From the NCBI GenBank assembly GCA_026770585.1, contig MU646872.1:30306-51907 (forward strand): 21,602 bases of DNA. Direction: 5' to 3'. A program made the translations under genes and the position numbers. A model generated the notes under the pieces. The model saw nothing but the letters and a program-made list of their open reading frames with translations. It did no database searches and had not been told where the DNA came from. Each line of letters starts with the position of its first letter. Position 1 is the first letter of the stretch. Positions 1 to 9,100 of the stretch are shown here, piece after piece. This DNA comes from Baffinella frigidus. Taxonomy: Eukaryota > Cryptophyceae > Cryptomonadales > Baffinellaceae.

Positions 1-319
1 AGGGAGGGGTGTATGCACATCAAGTGTTGGGTGTGTTTGAAGGATCTTTTGCTATCACATGTTGCGTTTAGTGATCTCGCTCTCTGAGGGAAGGTTCAGA
101 GTTCCGGGACTGGTGACTAATCCGGACACGTTTTGTACGAACCACGGGGAATGCTCTGAGGGGTCAAGAGTCGTGGGATTCTCGGCACCGAGACGGGTCC
201 GTCGTAAGGCACATAGACGATTGGATCAATTAACTTAAGGCTTGAGAGCAATACATACGAAGAAGAAAAAGAAGGAGAAGAATACGAAGAACACGAAGGG
301 AGAAAGAAGGAGGATTGAC
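1..319. other. No recognisable coding sequence; intron or 3' flank of the folate-receptor-like gene
   Basis: The minus strand begins with an intron donor at 319 (GTCAAT after AAG). It continues with a pyrimidine-rich stretch from about 310 to 245 (AAGAAGAA-type on the plus strand). No exon with folate-receptor character or convincing stop codon context was found before base 1. Confidence 0.5.
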
Positions 320-3300
320 CTTGAAGATAGCAGAGCAGGAAAAGAAGGAGCCAGCGTCGTTGGAGCAGAACAGGTCATCCCTGCAAGAGCAGCCGGCGTC
401 AACTCTTGCACCCACGTCAACTCTTGCACACACGTCAACTCTTGCACCCACCTCACTGCCTCTCACTCAGAGGCCACTGCCCCCCCACAAATAACGATTT
501 ATCCTCGGTGGGTGCAAGAGCTGACGGCTGCTGGGTGGGCGTGTGGATGGGTGAGGGCGGGCGACACGGGGTACAGTAAGTAGCACAATGCGTAAGGAAT
601 GTGCGGCGCTAAGCCAATCTCTCGTCCCTGGAACATGGTGTGCGCCGGAGGTCACGAGCCTCGACAGAACGCTGTGAACTGCTTGAAACAAGTTGATTGG
701 ATGCCCATCAATTCAGTCTTCGCGTCAGTGTTACGGGCACCAGCCCGCATGGCCCCAGATGGGTATTTTAGAGAATGCACGCTAATCTGTCCCGAGGCGG
801 GCACACACATGTCCTGAGGCGGGCCCACAAAAAAAGTAAGGGGGGCACCTGCACGCGTAGTGCCAGTTGTCGCAGAAGGACGCTTTGATGGGCATCTTCT
901 CGATCTGCGAACAGGAGTTTAACTCCAAAAGTCAACTTTTTGTTCCTTTTTCGTCTTGGGTCAGTCTTGTGGCCCAGGTTTGTCTTAGTCTTCGGTTGCA
1001 GGTGTAGGCACGCGGCCCCTTGCGAACAAGTATCCCTTAAGTGGCCAGTAGGCTCATACGCCCTACGGTAGGGTCCTAGGACCTGCCTAGGGCGAGTTAG
1101 GGTAAATATTGACCCTATGGGCACTTGCGGGATAGCCCATCAACAGGTTCTAGTCCGCCACGGACCCTGCCTGCGGTTGTTCGAACAACCGCTTCTTCGG
1201 AGGTACCACACGGCAGGGGGTGCGCTTCTTTGTAGCGTGGTTGCAGGTAACAGGCGGGGGGGGGGGTTGAGGTAAGACAGCCCCGGTCCTGGCTCAGCGA
1301 CGGCATGGGTTGGCAAAACACGGCGATCCTCTCCACTGAATCGAAATTACTCGGGGCAGGCAGCGCACCTGAAAAACAAACTAAAAAGGACCAGACAGGT
1401 GTTGGACACATCGTTGGCCACACTTGACAAGACTCAGACACGTGTTGGGCACGCTCATGAAGTGAATAGGGTAACGTCCTGAAAACCGGGTAGGCCGTGG
1501 GGCTCCTAGGACCTGGTGTTTTTTGGGACCCCCTATAGGCCCCCACGGCCTACCGTAGGCAATACCGTAGGCCCAACTACCCGGTTTCAGGACGTTGGCC
1601 TATGAAAGTGTGAGACACACTCATCAAGTGTTAGACACACTCATCAAGTGTTAGACACACTCATCAAGTGTTAGACACACCTGCCAGGTGTTCATGGAGG
1701 TCTCGTTGAAGTCCGGGCCCGACGGGAACTTGCGGTAGTGCCCGGCGATGGGCTCGCACTCGTAGAGGCATGCCTCCTTCACGAAGAATCGCTCGAGAAT
1801 CGCTCGCACTCCTTGGGTGCGGTTTGGGGTTCGGGGTTTAGGGGTGAGAATTCACGGTTTGGGGTTTAGAATTCAAAGTTTGGGGTCAAGATGCATGCCC
1901 CCCCGTAGAGCGTTTGCAGTAAATTTTGGCCGCATTTCGAGTTCAAGTTTTTAAGTTTCAAGACTCGTCAGATATTGTAAAGGCCGTAAAAGGATTTAAA
2001 CGGACACTCTTGGTACAAATGAAAACTCAAAGTCACCCAGTCACCAAGTCGAAACAAAAGGCAAACAATTACCGCAAAAGCTCCACCAGGGCGAAAACAA
2101 CTGATGAAAGGATTCGTACCAGACACAGTTCAAACTAGTCAAACCCAAGAAAAAAAAGTGAAACACCTGGGACCTAGTCAAACGCAAGAAAGTAGAGAAA
2201 GTAGTGAAAGACCTCGGACATCGGGCCGCAGCGATCCCAGTGCCAGTGGTCGCCGTACGCGTCCTTGATCACGTCCTTGGTGGCGACCGTCGCGTCCTCG
2301 CAGCACGCTTTTTTGTTCCACGGCTGCCACACACATGAAGCGGGTCTCTCATTAGTTGACATTTCCCCCCCCGAAAAACTTGTGAACTTCCAAAGTATTT
2401 TAGTAACAGGAGTTGTTTCAAACGGACGGATCGGGTAGTCAACTTTGATGTTTACTACAAGAGTTGATTAATGCAGTTTGGAAGTTTAGAAGTTTTTGAA
2501 CCCCAAAAGGTGTGAAGTAATCAGAGACCGGCTCTAACGCTCAGGTTATTGCCCGCCATGAACCTCTGGGGAGCCCGTGTTCGACTAGGAGACAACACCC
2601 CGCCCAAACTCAGCTGCAGCACACGGGTCTGTCAGCAACATCGGCAGAATCTAGCTAGAGGTTCGAACGATTCTTATCGACCAGATAAACTCGGGGAACT
2701 CCCGACTACGAGTCACCCTTGTGGTACACACGCTGTCTCGACGAGACGACACGCGTGCCAAGTTGCCGGGCTCGTCTCAAGGCTAACACACTTTTAGATG
2801 ATTCGTTTCCAGGCCTGCTCCGTAATCGAGAAGAAAGGAAGAAGGGTCGTACCCAGCAGGCGTGGTTGGTCTCGGTCTCAGGGCCTGGCACGTCCTTATG
2901 AAAGCTCCCTTCCACCTCGCACGTCCCAGGATTCGGGTCCAAGCCCAGCGCCACGGCCGCCGCCTGGTGTGTGATGTGTGTCAAAGAACAACCCGTTATG
3001 AGGCGACAACGAAACAGGGGTCAGAGGGTTTGTGAGAACGACCGTGTGTGAGAAGGACCCGTCATGTGTGTGAGAAGGACCGTGTTTATGAGAGAGGAGG
3101 ACAGTGTGTGAGAAGGACCCGTCATTCAACGACAACGAAACACAACATCAGCAGGCTTCACCAGAGGGGGGAGCGGAGGTGGGGGGCAGATGGGTTGCGG
3201 GTGGGCTGACCCAGCCTAAGCGGGAGGGAGCACAGCCAGCACTGCGTGCTTCACGCTGTGAATCGTTCGAACCTCTAGCAAGATCACTTCCGGGAGAGAC

Positions 3301-3551
3301 GTGTGGGCTGGTAGGCGCCCGGGGAGAAAGGAGAGCACCTTGTTGGGGTTCTCGCCATAGTCCCACCACATGGTGTACGCCTTGTCCTCGTCGGTGGTGT
3401 AAACGAATGCCTCATCCCACATATTCTCGCACAGCTCCTTGCCACCGGCATAGATCTCCGAGAACTTCTTGCAGCCGAAGGTTTCCGGAGCCGCGGAGGC
3501 CAAGGAGGCGACGAGGCCCACTGCGAGGAGGGCGCGGTGGACGGTGTACAT
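320..3551 (-). CDS. Folate receptor-like secreted cysteine-rich protein, multi-exon, 3' end not found
   Basis: Exons in transcript order are 3551-3339, 2963-2853, 2323-2213, 1791-1681, 904-849 and 380-320. All junctions are GT-AG and keep frame, giving 221 residues. The start at 3551 opens a signal peptide (MYTVHRALLAVGLVASLASA) with cleavage near residue 20. Family motifs seen: CKKF..LCE..W with YTMWWDYGENPN (residues 27-70), C..EGSFHKDVPGPE (exon 2), CWPWNKKACC and HWDRCG (exons 2-3), FFVKEACLYECEP (exon 4), MPIKASFCDNWHYACRDDLFC (exons 5-6) and FFSCSAIFK. They match the Folate_rec/riboflavin-binding family (secreted or surface vitamin binding), but the ligand is not shown. Oddity: the CKKF...NPN block is C-terminal in vertebrate folate receptors and comes first here. 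Exons 2, 3 and 4 are each exactly 111 nt. After the last donor at 320 I find no further exon; the end may lie left of base 1. The exon 4 acceptor is ambiguous because of an 11-bp tandem duplication. Confidence 0.9.
398..451. repeat. 18-bp tandem repeat (3 units) just upstream of a splice acceptor, plus an inverted copy
   Basis: Three units of GTCAACTCTTGCACCCAC occupy 398-415, 416-433 and 434-451, with one base changed in the middle unit. An inverted copy lies at 509-526. The array sits 14 bases upstream (in transcript sense) of the acceptor AG of folate-receptor exon 6 at 381-382. The sense unit resembles the acceptor region (TGCAAGAG against CTCTTGCAG), so it may derive from it. Confidence 0.85.
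1031..1134. mobile_element. MITE-like element, family B, copy 1
   Basis: About 104 bp with imperfect terminal inverted repeats, TATCCCTTAAGTGGCC at the left and the complement of GGGCACTTGCGGGATA at the right. The inner palindrome is CCCTACGGTAGGGTCCTAGG. It has no coding capacity. Further copies lie at 5027-5131 and 17971-18074, with a fragment at 17329-17353. It lies in intron 4 of the folate-receptor-like gene. Confidence 0.8.
1466..1603. mobile_element. MITE-like element, family C
   Basis: Inverted termini ATAGGGTAACGTCCTGAAAA and the complement of TTTCAGGACGTTGGCCTAT enclose about 100 bp. The interior repeats CCTACCGTAGGC and contains CTCCTAGGACC, related to the core of families A, B and H. 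It is non-coding and lies in intron 4 of the folate-receptor-like gene. Only one copy was seen here. Confidence 0.7.
1621..1680. repeat. 20-bp tandem array (3 perfect units) abutting a 5' splice site
   Basis: Three exact units, in sense GTGTGTCTAACACTTGATGA, start directly at the donor of folate-receptor exon 4, which ends at 1681 with CAG. Each unit therefore begins with the same GTGTGT donor-like sequence. A degenerate fourth partial unit lies at 1604-1620, and similar decayed text (GTGTTGGACACA) lies near 1400-1460. Confidence 0.95.
1815..1890. repeat. Short telomere-like minisatellite
   Basis: Degenerate GGTTTGGGG/GGTTTAGGG units on the plus strand, interrupted by GAATTCA and AATTCAAAG. 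They lie immediately upstream (in sense) of exon 4 of the folate-receptor-like gene, so the transcript carries the C-rich CCCTAAA form. Confidence 0.7.
2337..2535. mobile_element. MITE-like element, family D, copy 1
   Basis: About 199 bp with inverted ends (AAGCGGGTCTCTCATTAGTT at the left, AGAGACCGGCTCT at the right). The interior is itself largely inverted: AACTTCCAAAGTATTTTAGT against CAGTTTGGAAGTTTAGAAGT, with a centre around GTAGTCAACTTTGATGTTTACTAC. It closely matches copy 2 at 18791-19001. It starts only about 10 bases upstream of the exon 3 acceptor of the folate-receptor-like gene. Confidence 0.85.
2654..3279. repeat. 20-bp perfect inverted repeat flanking exon 2
   Basis: The arm GCTAGAGGTTCGAACGATTC at 2654-2673 is repeated in perfect inverted form at 3260-3279. 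The 586 bp between the arms contain exon 2 of the folate-receptor-like gene (2853-2963). In the transcript the arms could pair and loop exon 2 out. Confidence 0.85.
2998..3151. repeat. Imperfect tandem repeat GTGTGTGAGAAGGACC
   Basis: Three good units and one decayed unit of GTGTGTGAGAAGGACC(CGTCAT) lie between about 3043 and 3125. They are flanked by direct copies of GACAACGAAACA at both sides. The repeat lies in intron 1 of the folate-receptor-like gene; no coding role seen. Confidence 0.75.
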
Positions 3552-4341
3552 CTCTGCTTGGTTGTTACGAAGCGGGGGGGGGTTGATGGAGAGGAGACGC
3601 GGGTGCGCGTGCGGGTTGTATGGAGGAAGGACGATAGATGGAGTGAGGGGCCTCCTTGCGCTGGAATTACCCAGATCAAGTTCGAACGGTGTTTCTCAGC
3701 ACGACTCGCTGCGGGACAGCGAGGCGGCACCCGTGGCGTGGAGGGAGGGAGGGAGGGAGGTTCGGGGACCTAGCAGGGGGTCTGCGGATTTCGGAGGCCG
3801 GGTTATTCAATTACGGGATTCTCCACGTCCGTCCGTCAGGATTCGTTTGGAGATCTCCTACGCCTCTCCAAGAAAACTTCTCCGTCGGAGTTCCTCTGTG
3901 GATCAAATCGAGGATAAAGCTTGCGCCGTTTACAATTGCAAAGCCTCAATTTCGAACCCTTTGCCATGGAAAAAATGGTGTCTTGATCTTCGATTTGAAC
4001 CACTTTGACAGAGGCTTTTTCTAAAGTGGCGACACGTCAGCAAGTGTTGTTGGACGGACGTGCGTGTGGACGTGCGCTGGTTATGTCAGCATGTGTGTGG
4101 ACATGTGTGTGGTCGTGACGTTCTTATGACGTGGCTGGTGGATCTCAATATCCTGCTGACACAAGATTGGCACAAGTCAAAAATTATTGTGCCAGACATG
4201 TTTTCGATTTGCCTCCTCGAGGCTCACAACCTCCAGTCCACAAGCAGGTTAAAACCTAAAGGACCTAACGAGGAAGATCAGGACTGAGGAGGCCTCATCT
4301 CCAGCACTGGACGAGACACTACTCCCATATCTACCCTCCGG

Positions 4342-4435
4342 GGTGGTAGCGGGCTGTTTGAGCTCTCTGGTCTCGACGCATCTCCCCCCCCAGCGTGAAG
4401 CGGACGTGTCTGTCAACTTATGAAACCTCGCTTTT
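4342..4435. repeat. Dispersed repeat, copy 1 (other copy at 14638-14730)
   Basis: The stretch containing TTGAGCTCTCTGGTCTCG, then AGCGTGAAGCGGACGTGTCTG, recurs at 14638-14730 with scattered substitutions (TTGAGCCCTCTGGTCTCG, AGCGTGACGCGGTCGTGTCTG). A short third piece, CCCTAGCGTGACGCGG, lies at 15107-15123. No terminal repeats are obvious and its nature is unknown. Confidence 0.7.
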
Positions 4436-4691
4436 CCCTCGTCAACAAGACAGTTTCGACAGATCTTTCAAAAGAGTTTTAAAGATGTGATCTCGGAATT
4501 TGAGTCGACCGTCCGGATTTCAAAATCGATTTCCAAAACGAGGGCGAATAGCTCCAGTGCCCGCCTGTTCTGGTTGATTATGTTGTGACTATGTTCTGGG
4601 CGCTATTCCTCGCGTGCGTTACACTGTACTCGCACAGGCCTCCACTCAATAAATACTGATTCCACCTCGTGTCACAGTCTATAATTTTCTG

Positions 4692-4812
4692 GTACAGGGG
4701 TACCTCGTTCATGAGAAACCGCGGACCCCTAGGACCCTACAGTAGACGTATCCATGGTCCTACGGTGGTCCTAGGGGGGGTGCTGTTTCTTATGAGCGAG
4801 GTATCCCGCTAC
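4692..4812. mobile_element. MITE-like element, family A, copy 1
   Basis: About 120 bp. The left end TACAGGGGTACCTCGTTCAT matches the inverted right end (TTATGAGCGAGGTATCCC). The interior has CCTAGGACCCTACAGTAG and GGTCCTACGGTGGTCCTAGG. It is non-coding. The other full copy is at 18166-18292, with fragments at 5388-5413 and about 18072-18097. Ends beginning TA would fit a TA target, but this is not proven. Confidence 0.85.
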
Positions 4813-5026
4813 ATGCACCCGCACCCGCACGCCTGTCTGTCAACGTCTTGGGCCCCGAACTCGCACAGGGCTTGTAATACCCACAGCACCACGCGACCTA
4901 TCCTCGCGTCACACCACTCTACCCGGCACCCTGCATGTCTCCCAGCCATGCACGCCCACCAGTCTCTCCCCCCCCGCCCCCCCCGCCCCCAACACCCACG
5001 GCAACGTCGCTCCTCCTCCTCGCCCC

Positions 5027-5131
5027 TATCCCTTCAGTGCCCAGAAGGCTCATACGCCCTACCGTAGGGTCCTAGGACCTGCCTAGGACCTCTTGGCCCT
5101 CAAATTTGACTGCCTGGGCACTTAAGGGATA
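5027..5131. mobile_element. MITE-like element, family B, copy 2
   Basis: 105 bp with nearly perfect termini (TATCCCTTCAGTGCCCAG against TATCCCTTAAGTGCCCAG) and the inner core CCTACCGTAGGGTCCTAGG. It lies 34 bp downstream of the RPN7 stop codon, so it is probably in the 3' UTR or at the transcript end. Confidence 0.9.
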
Positions 5132-5165
5132 TGTGCGGTACATTCGGCTTGCGGCTAGAAGAAGC

Positions 5166-6078
5166 TTAGATGGTGATAACGCGGCTGAGCTTCTGTATCC
5201 GGTTGAGGAGCGCGTCGCCCTGCTTGATGGTGGTCTGGTAGAGCGCGTTCTTGCTGTCCGGCCGGTTGCTGCACACCACGCCCTTCACCTTGTCCACCTT
5301 GCAGCTGCGCACCCCGGGACATCGAAAATGTTATGCTTTCGAACAGGTTATGGTTGCCGCGTGAGCGGCGCACTCAACACCCACAGGGGTACCTCGCGCA
5401 TAAGAACGTGGCTCCTCCTAAGCACCAAGCGCGTCCTTGAGGTCCGTGCGGTCCTGTGGGTTCTTCGAGCTCCCATCACAGACGGACGCTGCAACTGCTT
5501 CTGCAGAAAAGCCATGCTTCCTTTCGCATCACATCGAGCCGCTCGGTACAGCGGAGGCCTCTCGGAAGCCTCCGGGCGGCTTTACACTCGCTGGACTACG
5601 CATCTTTCAAGGCCCCCAGATTCTGGGGGTCACGTGAACAAGTTTGACCGGAAATGCACCAACATCAGCGGAATTCAACGACAGCTCTTTTACAATGAAA
5701 ACCTCGCAGTTGATCGTGTGGAGCCTCGGGGGTGAAACGACCCGAGGCCGGGCTGCTATGGCTGAGATTCACTCCTACCAAGAGTGACGCACCACTCGAG
5801 GCTAGAAATGGGACCATTTTAAAACAGAGCTTCTTTTACAAGTGAAGGGGGAAAAAGAAATGTGTGGTAATTTTCATACAAATAGGGGCATTTGGTCACG
5901 TAGCTGAAGTTATAACTTGAGCTACGTGACCAAGCATGCCCGTGACTGGTACTAAATCTAACAACCCCACATTCAAAATAAGCCCTCTTCCAGCCTCAAG
6001 TGGGAGTTCCTCCTACTCAGAACGGCCCCGGGGGAGGCGTTTTTCTCTCTCTGTCCCTCTCCCTCTCAAGGGGTGACG

Positions 6079-6110
<32 letters not shown>

Positions 6111-6154
6111 TCTCTCTCTCCCTCCCTCTCTCTCTCCCTCTCTCAATGGGGGGC

Positions 6155-6191
<37 letters not shown>

Positions 6192-9100
6192 CCTCTCCCT
6201 CTCTCTCTCGCAAGGACCTGAGACGGCCGCACGCGACGAGGTCCGCCAGCTCGGAGTCGAGGAAGGTGACCGAGATGCCAAACGTCCCCGCCATGCTCGC
6301 CATCGACACCTGAAGCATCGGGAAAGCGTTCAGCTCTGGAACCCTTTTTTAAGGCAGCAACTCAACTCATGGTACACAATCCACCCCCCCCAGATTTTAC
6401 AATACGACCAACGAAACCTGATGCGCACCGATCAAATTTATTTGACACCCGTAACACCGCGAAATGCAGGGTGTTGCAGACCTGGATGCAGCCATGAGCG
6501 ACTGCGCAAGCCACTACGGGGGGGGTGACGTGTAGGGCGCCGCGCGGTTGCGCACTCCGAGTGTGTGAGGACCTTTCCGAGTGTGTGAGGGCCTAGTCTA
6601 GCGACGGGCCCGCATCGGGACTAAGGAAGGGCCCGCCTCGGGGCACCCCTTGGAATCAAACCAGATGAGTTGAGCCCACGCGCTCGTTTGATCCGCCGCA
6701 GCCTCGCGGCTCCGTTCTGCATGCAAGAATTGCGCTGCAACTGCCCACGCAAGAGTGGTCGAGGGAAACCAACGCCTTATCCGTGACAGATCTGACGTCG
6801 TCGACTTGAGCATTCAAGGGCTTTCCCCTGAAACGTGTCAAAAGTGGATGTTTCGATCCCTCTGGCGTGGACGTGAGGGGGAGCAATGATGTATTACAGC
6901 AAGGACAAAACGCAACTGCAGGGCGTTTCGGGGGAGATAATGACAAGGATGATTGGGGGAGGGGGGCATCAGATAGTTGTTTGGGGGGGAGCAAATGAGC
7001 AGAGGGTGAAACTGGGGGATGGGTAGGTACCGTGTGGTAGCTCTCGAGGTACTGGGTGTAGGCCACCACGCGCGCCTGATTCGGGATTACGGTTCAGGGT
7101 TTAGGGTCTGGGGTTTAGGGTTTCGGGTCTAGGGTTCAGGGTTTCGGGTTTCGGGTTTCGGGCTTCGGGTTTCGGGTTTCGTCGGGTTTCGGGTTTCGGT
7201 TCGAGTGTTCAGGGTTTCGGGTTTCGGGTTTCGGGTTTCGTCGGGTTTCGGGTGTCGGGTCTAGTGTTCAGGGTTTCGGGTTTCGGGTCTAGTGTTCAGG
7301 GTTTCGGGTTTTCGGGTTTCGGATTGAAGGTTTCGGATTGAAGGTTTGAGGTTCAGGGATTGCCTGGCGGAGGAAGAACTTGGCGTGGGGTGCCATGTAC
7401 TGGTCCAGGTGCAGCTGCGCGACAACGTCCACCAGCGCCTGCACCCACATTGTTTAGCCACAGGGATCTCGGGGTTATCCGGGCACACATCCGGCATCCC
7501 GCGTTAATTAATTCAGCGCCTGCACACGCATCGTTTTAGTCTTATCGTGTAGGCCGGATTTGTATCAGGAGGGCATCGCCCAGGTATCGCCGCGCTGTAC
7601 CTCCTCTAATCCGCTAACTTGAAGTGTCTCCACACCCTGCATCGGACCAAGCGGGAGGTGCACGCACATGGTGGCGAGCACAGACTGCGACGGAGCTAGG
7701 ACGTTTGTGAGTACCGACTTGGCCGCGATTTATGTGGGCCCACCACACATCGCGGGCATGCCGGCATCCCCCCTCGGTCATCGGACCGTGGGGGGGGGGG
7801 TACCTTGCACCGGACCACGCGCACCATGGCATATCTCCTGGAATGTCTGCTCTAAATTCATTTTAACGGCGAGCCCAGTTTTACTCAAGCAGAGCTAGAG
7901 GTCCTGATCCACTTTATCACCGCCGCGAGGAGGGGGGTGGGGACCTTGAAGAGGTCGGCGTAGTTGCAGTGGAAGAGGGAGTTCATCATGTCCTTGATCG
8001 CAGGGGCGTCGTCCTGGTTCAGGGTTTATGGCTTGGGGTGTAGAGTTTAAGGTTTAGGGTGTAGGGTTTCGGGTTTAGGATTTAGGGTTTAGGGTGTAGG
8101 GTTTGGGGTTTAGGGTGCAGGGTTTAGGGTTTGGGGTTTACCACCACCGCGAGGATCTCGGGCGCGTGGATCACCGATTCGCGCACCACCTGATGCAGGG
8201 TTTGGGGGTTGGGGGATAGGGTTTAGGGTTGAGGGCTGGGGGCACCGCCATTACGCCATCTCCACCTCTTCATCCCGAACACGCACGACAACCCAGTGAA
8301 GCACTGCACGGACCCGTGCATGTCCCTTCCCCCCTCTCTATCCCCCCCCCCCCAATCTTTCTCTCTCTCTCTCTCTATCTCGGCCCCTCGCTCTCTCACT
8401 CTCTTTCTCTCTCCCCCCCCTCTCCCCCAACCACGCTCTTGCTAGTCCCTCCTGCGGAGCGCCTGTCGGACCCCTTCTGAGGCTTCTGAGGCGGGCCTGC
8501 CGAACAACACTCGACGGCGCGCCTGCGTGGGCGGTGGGCACAGGCAAGCGCTGGGCACAGTCAAGCGCTGGGGGGGGCACAGATCGACACCCGCTCGCGT
8601 CGGCGCTGTGCCTTCGCACCCTATCGAATCCCGGAACCAAGAGGATGCCGAAATTCCACCGCCGTGTGTTGCGTTTAGGGCAGGTTAGGGGTTCGGGTAG
8701 GGTAGGGTAGGGTAGGGCAGGGCAGGGTAGGGCAGGGTAGGGTGATTCCGTCGAGTACGAATGAGGCTGCAGCCGAGATGGTACCTTGCGGTCGAGCGCG
8801 ACGGTGGCGGAGATGACCATGTAGAAGACAAACTGCTTGTAGTCGTACAGCTCGACCGCCGTGAATGTCGAGATCGAGGCCAGGAAGAGGTCCGCCGCCT
8901 GAGGGTGGAGGGGTTGGGGGTTGGGGGTTGGGGTTTGGAGTTTGGAGTTTGGGGTTTGGGTGGAGGGGGTTGGGGGTTTGGGGTTTGGGGTTTGGAGATT
9001 GGGGATTGGGGTTTGGGGTTTGGGGTTTGGGGTTTGGGGTTTGGGGTTTGGGGTTTGGGGTTTGGGGTTTGGGGTTTGGGGTTTGGGGTTTGGGGTTTGG

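Larger units (their letters stand above)
3552..5165. other. Intergenic region between the folate-receptor-like gene and RPN7
   Basis: It holds the 5' flank of the folate-receptor-like gene and the 3' flank of RPN7, which are both on the minus strand. Contents: a GGGA-rich patch at 3743-3765, a dispersed repeat at 4342-4435, and MITE-like elements at 4692-4812 and 5027-5131. The plus-strand open frames here (for example 3469-4008) are antisense to exon 1 or have no recognisable similarity. No further gene is supported. Confidence 0.6.

Noticed and set aside
6000-6528. Open frames of Leu-Ser or Arg-Glu repeats
   Set aside because: Translation of a CT microsatellite; the only coding part is RPN7 exon 13 (6218-6309, minus).
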